Of a DNA stretch of 64,000 nucleotides, positions 61,503-64,000 are shown in pieces. The stretch is from NCBI GenBank assembly GCA_964419335.1, contig CAYQOX010000012.1:31002-95001 (forward strand), in the 5' to 3' direction. How positions within the stretch are numbered: position 1 is the stretch's first letter; each line of letters begins with the position of its first letter. The translations under genes were made by a program, and so were the position numbers. The notes beneath the pieces are model-generated. The model had not been told where the DNA came from and did no database searches. It worked only from the letters and a program-made list of their open reading frames with translations. Origin of the DNA: CAYQOX01 sp964419335. GTDB lineage: Bacteria > Hinthialibacterota > Hinthialibacteria > Hinthialibacterales > Hinthialibacteraceae.

Positions 61503-62438
61503 ATGAGAGTGGGGGCTATTTTATCAGTCACAACGGTTTTGTGCTTAACCCTAGGCTGTGCAGGAGTTCAAAAAAGTCTACATAAGACGGAACCAACAAA
61601 ACTTAATGAAACAGCAACGCATCGAGATTTGATTTCGCTACCAGAACCTTCGAGTCAAGTTGTTGTTGGGGTTTACAAGTTCCAAGATCAAACCGGTCAA
61701 TTCAAGCCAAAAGAAAACGCGACCAGTTTTTCGACCGCCGTTACCCAAGGGGGAACTTCCATGTTGGTAAAAGCGCTGAGCGACTCCGGTTACTTTGTGC
61801 CAATTGAGCGAGAAGGTTTACCTAATTTGCTCAATGAACGAAAAATTATTCAATCTACCCGACAACAAAATGCTGCACAGAATGGTGGTAAAGCACAAAT
61901 CCTCCCCCCACTTCTTTTTTCCAGTATTTTAATGGAAGGAGGCATCATTAGCTACGACACCAATGTAGTAACGGGAGGCTTAGGTGCTGAATATTTTGGA
62001 ACCGGTGGTAGTGCCGAGATTCGAAGAGACCAGGTTACGATTTATTTACGGGCGGTCTCCGTCAAAGACGGTCGGGTTTTAGGAACTGTATCAACATCAA
62101 AAACGATTTTATCGCAACGAATGAATTTCAACTTCTTCCGTTTTGTGAGTTATCAAAGATTGTTTGAAGCTGAGGTTGGATTCACGACCAACGAACCTCC
62201 ACAGATGGCCGTATTAGAAGCGATCGAGCGAGCGGTTATTGATCTTATCGTATATGGTTTGGAAAACAATTTATGGTCACTCAAAAACCCTGATGAGATG
62301 GACAATGATATATTACAACGCTACATGAATCCCGACACAGAAATTCAATTAACAGAAGAGGAATTGTCGGATCATCAAATGAGTAACAATTCACTTCGAA
62401 GACAAGGTCGTGGTCGAGTGTCAAAAAATTTTCGGTAA
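61503..62438 (+). CDS. csgG: CsgG pore (right copy)
   Basis: 311 residues. Lipobox LGC (VGAILSVTTVLCLTLGC). Core nearly identical to the left copy (VYKFQDQTGQFKPKENATSF, STAV, LPNLLNERKIIQSTRQQ, SILMEGGIISYDTNVVTGGL, AEYFGTGGSAEI, FTTNEPPQMAVLEAIERAVI), with differing C-terminal tails. The same altered constriction loop is present. AAGGAG is 8 nt upstream. This part of the gene is notably less AT-rich than its neighbours csgE and the GGDEF-like gene. Confidence 0.96.
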   Translation: MRVGAILSVTTVLCLTLGCAGVQKSLHKTEPTKLNETATHRDLISLPEPSSQVVVGVYKFQDQTGQFKPKENATSFSTAVTQGGTSMLVKALSDSGYFVPIEREGLPNLLNERKIIQSTRQQNAAQNGGKAQILPPLLFSSILMEGGIISYDTNVVTGGLGAEYFGTGGSAEIRRDQVTIYLRAVSVKDGRVLGTVSTSKTILSQRMNFNFFRFVSYQRLFEAEVGFTTNEPPQMAVLEAIERAVIDLIVYGLENNLWSLKNPDEMDNDILQRYMNPDTEIQLTEEELSDHQMSNNSLRRQGRGRVSKNFR

Positions 62439-62527
62439 TGACTAATCCACGGTGTTTACAATTAAGTGTATAGACAAAAATAAATACTATATTTAAACGA
62501 AATTTTGTATTGATAAGGACTCTTATA

Positions 62528-63718
62528 ATGAAACTCCAATATATACTTTATATTTATACAATAATATTTATTATACTTTTCAGTACAGTATTCGTTTATG
62601 CTGATCCAAACGTATCTGAAGATATTCAAATATCTCAAGTGTATGACCTTAAAGATAGTAGACTAGAACCTCAATCAAAAGAGCATAACATTGATCACAA
62701 AACTAAGGCAGTTATAAAATACTATTTTGCAAAAATGGATATCAACACGTCAATGCTGCTTCAACCTACAAATATTACAAGTGGCAATCTGGCCAAGATT
62801 GAGCAAAATGCCTCTATATCCAATCAAGCTGATATCAATCAAAATGGGAATAACAATCAATTAATAGGGGCTAAATCTCAAAGTGAATATGATAATGACA
62901 AGCCTGCTTATCAAAAAGCTAATAATGGAAGTAATGCTATGGAGATAACCCAAGAAGGGAATAACAACAAAATTGGTCTTTACCAAAAGGCCACTCAAGG
63001 CAATAACACAGCCAAGATCACCCAAGAAGGCTATAACAATGAGTATATTGTTTTCCAGAATGGTAGTACTAACGAGACCGATATTTATCAATCCGGAGAA
63101 GGTAATATTGATCCACTGATTCAAAACACCCAAGGAGGTACAACCTACTATTCTCCCCATCAAGTGGGAAGCAACAATGAAATTTGGTTCGCGGATGAAA
63201 ATGCACGTATTCTCAAAGGTGAAGAGGCGCAACAAACATCTTTTGAAAATGGCAATATTTTCCTCGTCATTTCACAGTGGGGGGATGACAACCTTGCTGG
63301 CTTGCAACAAATTGCCGTGGGTGATAGTTATGCTCAGTTGGAACAAGAAGGAGACTCCAACCGTATGGGCCTAACCCAAGGAGATTTCCAAGATTCCAGT
63401 GAATCTCAACAAAATGAGGTTACCCGCGCAGTTCAGATTGGTGATCAAAACCAAGCCTCTCTTGTGCAAGACTCGCAAGGGAATAATAGTGTTCGATTTA
63501 CTCAACATGGAGACTTGAATCAAATCGAGTCCAATCAATCGAGTCTAAACGAAAATATTACCTCTATTGAGCAAATGGGAAGCAACAATCTGATAGACAT
63601 TAGGCAGAATACAATGGGAAGCGCGAATCAGCTTTCTATTTACCAGACGACTTCTAATTCTGCAGTACTTAATCAAATTGGATATGGAATTAATACGGCT
63701 GAAATAAATCAGTATTAA
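62528..63718 (+). CDS. Long curlin-repeat protein (right)
   Basis: 396 residues with a signal-like N-terminus (KLQYILYIYTIIFIILFSTVFVYA). Curlin units run through most of it (NLAKIEQNASISNQADINQN, AMEITQEGNNNKIGLYQKAT, TAKITQEGYNNEYIVFQNGS, SVRFTQHGDLNQIESNQ). The segment with WFADENARILKGEEAQQ aligns with WLADERNASIVVG of the left long curlin, so they are paralogs in the same operon position. Likely nucleator or minor subunit. AAGGA is 8 nt before ATG 62528. Confidence 0.82.
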   Translation: MKLQYILYIYTIIFIILFSTVFVYADPNVSEDIQISQVYDLKDSRLEPQSKEHNIDHKTKAVIKYYFAKMDINTSMLLQPTNITSGNLAKIEQNASISNQADINQNGNNNQLIGAKSQSEYDNDKPAYQKANNGSNAMEITQEGNNNKIGLYQKATQGNNTAKITQEGYNNEYIVFQNGSTNETDIYQSGEGNIDPLIQNTQGGTTYYSPHQVGSNNEIWFADENARILKGEEAQQTSFENGNIFLVISQWGDDNLAGLQQIAVGDSYAQLEQEGDSNRMGLTQGDFQDSSESQQNEVTRAVQIGDQNQASLVQDSQGNNSVRFTQHGDLNQIESNQSSLNENITSIEQMGSNNLIDIRQNTMGSANQLSIYQTTSNSAVLNQIGYGINTAEINQY

Positions 63719-63719
63719 T

Positions 63720-63739
63720 ACTCAACTATAAGGTTGAGT
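63720..63739 (+). other. Intercistronic hairpin between curlin genes
   Basis: ACTCAAC (63720-63726) / GTTGAGT (63733-63739), a perfect 7-bp stem immediately after the stop codon. There is no T-run, so it is probably an mRNA-stability or processing hairpin rather than a terminator. Confidence 0.5.
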
Positions 63740-63755
63740 TCATACATAAACTTTG

Positions 63756-63828
63756 AAAGGAGGTGAATTAGCAGAACCTTTAGTCCTTTGTGCTCGTGGA
63801 TAGGATCGATGTTCGGAACGAGCCAAAG
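63756..63828 (+). promoter_or_regulatory. Conserved leader RNA element of the major curlin, copy 2
   Basis: AAAGGAGGTG (63756-63765), then 20 nt, then a hairpin: CTTTG-GCTCGT (63786-63797, one bulged T) / ACGAGCCAAAG (63818-63828) with the loop holding GGATAGGATCG. The real ribosome site of the curlin gene (AGGAGG) is about 50 nt further. The element equals that of the left operon (52316-52382) in order, spacing and loop core. Confidence 0.65.
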
Positions 63829-63895
63829 TATCAATCAACTTTGTAAGACAACATTGTAGAAAAAAATCTAAAAACTCTTATTAGGAGGACGTATC

Positions 63896-64000
63896 ATGAA
63901 ACGCTTTCTACCCTTAACCGTAATTCTTAGTGCAGGTCTTGTCTTGGCCACTACTGGTTTTGCACAAGAAGATGAAGTAAATGTAATTCAAAAAGATGGT
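63896..64000 (+). CDS. Major curlin, N-terminal fragment (right)
   Basis: First 35 codons before the window edge: signal peptide (KRFLPLTVILSAGLVLATTGFAQ) then EDEVNVIQKDG, which looks like the start of curlin repeats. AGGAGG (63882-63887) lies 8 nt before the ATG. Position and leader match the major curlin gene of the left operon. Confidence 0.75.
   Translation, partial: MKRFLPLTVILSAGLVLATTGFAQEDEVNVIQKDG

Noticed and set aside
1..64000. CRISPR arrays, rRNA genes, complete insertion sequences, prophage
   Set aside because: No regularly spaced short repeats with unique spacers, no rRNA sequence, and no transposase or phage structural genes were seen; the only tandem array is coding (66-bp curlin repeats).

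Overview
The window looks like a chromosome segment of a Gram-negative, free-living heterotroph. Outer-membrane lipoproteins, a CsgG pore, OmpA-like and curlin proteins imply an outer membrane. Many secreted or lipid-anchored carbohydrate-active proteins (sulfatase, heparinase II/III-like, GH-like TIM barrels, DUF1343/NamZ, a BNR_4 protein, a DUF6807/PmoA-like protein) suggest growth on complex or sulfated polysaccharides. Composition is moderately AT-rich, with very AT-rich islands. I cannot assign a phylum from sequence alone; the gene mix resembles uncultured PVC/FCB-neighbourhood or candidate-phylum genomes, but that is inference.

Layout. 1-5.5 kb: the 3' end of glutamate dehydrogenase, a fused NfnA-NfnB-type transhydrogenase/glutamate-synthase-like protein, a Cys-rich secreted repeat protein with a probable frameshift, a 6S-like RNA, a glycosyltransferase and tRNA-Asn. 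5.7-16.3 kb: GH99-like secreted protein, a fucose-isomerase-like enzyme, gyrA, a densely folded orphan ncRNA candidate with its own terminator, a secreted RraA-like protein and a membrane-anchored VOC protein. 16.3-26.3 kb: Tricorn-type protease, Tat-exported sulfatase, cytochrome-like lipoprotein, and an apparent operon of BNR_4 protein, gluconate-type FGGY kinase and 6-phosphogluconate dehydrogenase. 26.5-34 kb: chemoreceptor with a duplicated sensor module, CheY-like protein, hybrid kinase and photolyase. 34-40.8 kb: heparinase-like and DUF5696-like proteins, DUF1343 and a PadR regulator. 40.8-42.4 kb: gene-poor, with an IS21-like end remnant. 42.4-49.8 kb: dtd, TPR lipoprotein, small coiled-coil proteins, nitroreductase, secreted O-methyltransferase, OmpA-like lipoprotein and DUF6807 protein.

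The most interesting part is 49.9-64 kb: two divergently arranged functional-amyloid (curli) systems, each with csgE, csgF, csgG, a long curlin-repeat protein, then a major curlin (the right-hand one is cut by the window edge). Between them lie a sigma-54 activator gene, a likely sigma-54 promoter, tandem GC-rich repeats that could be its enhancer, and a small-RNA candidate. The right operon begins with a degenerate GGDEF-like protein and a small zinc-ribbon-like protein. In both copies CsgE is a lipoprotein with a long charged spacer. In both copies the leader of the last long curlin gene carries the same RNA architecture: a perfect anti-anti-SD decamer, then 19-20 nt later a hairpin with a conserved 24-nt loop region. 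Together these suggest a curli variant controlled by sigma-54, possibly a c-di-GMP-related protein, and post-transcriptionally by a leader RNA. I found no csgC or csgD.
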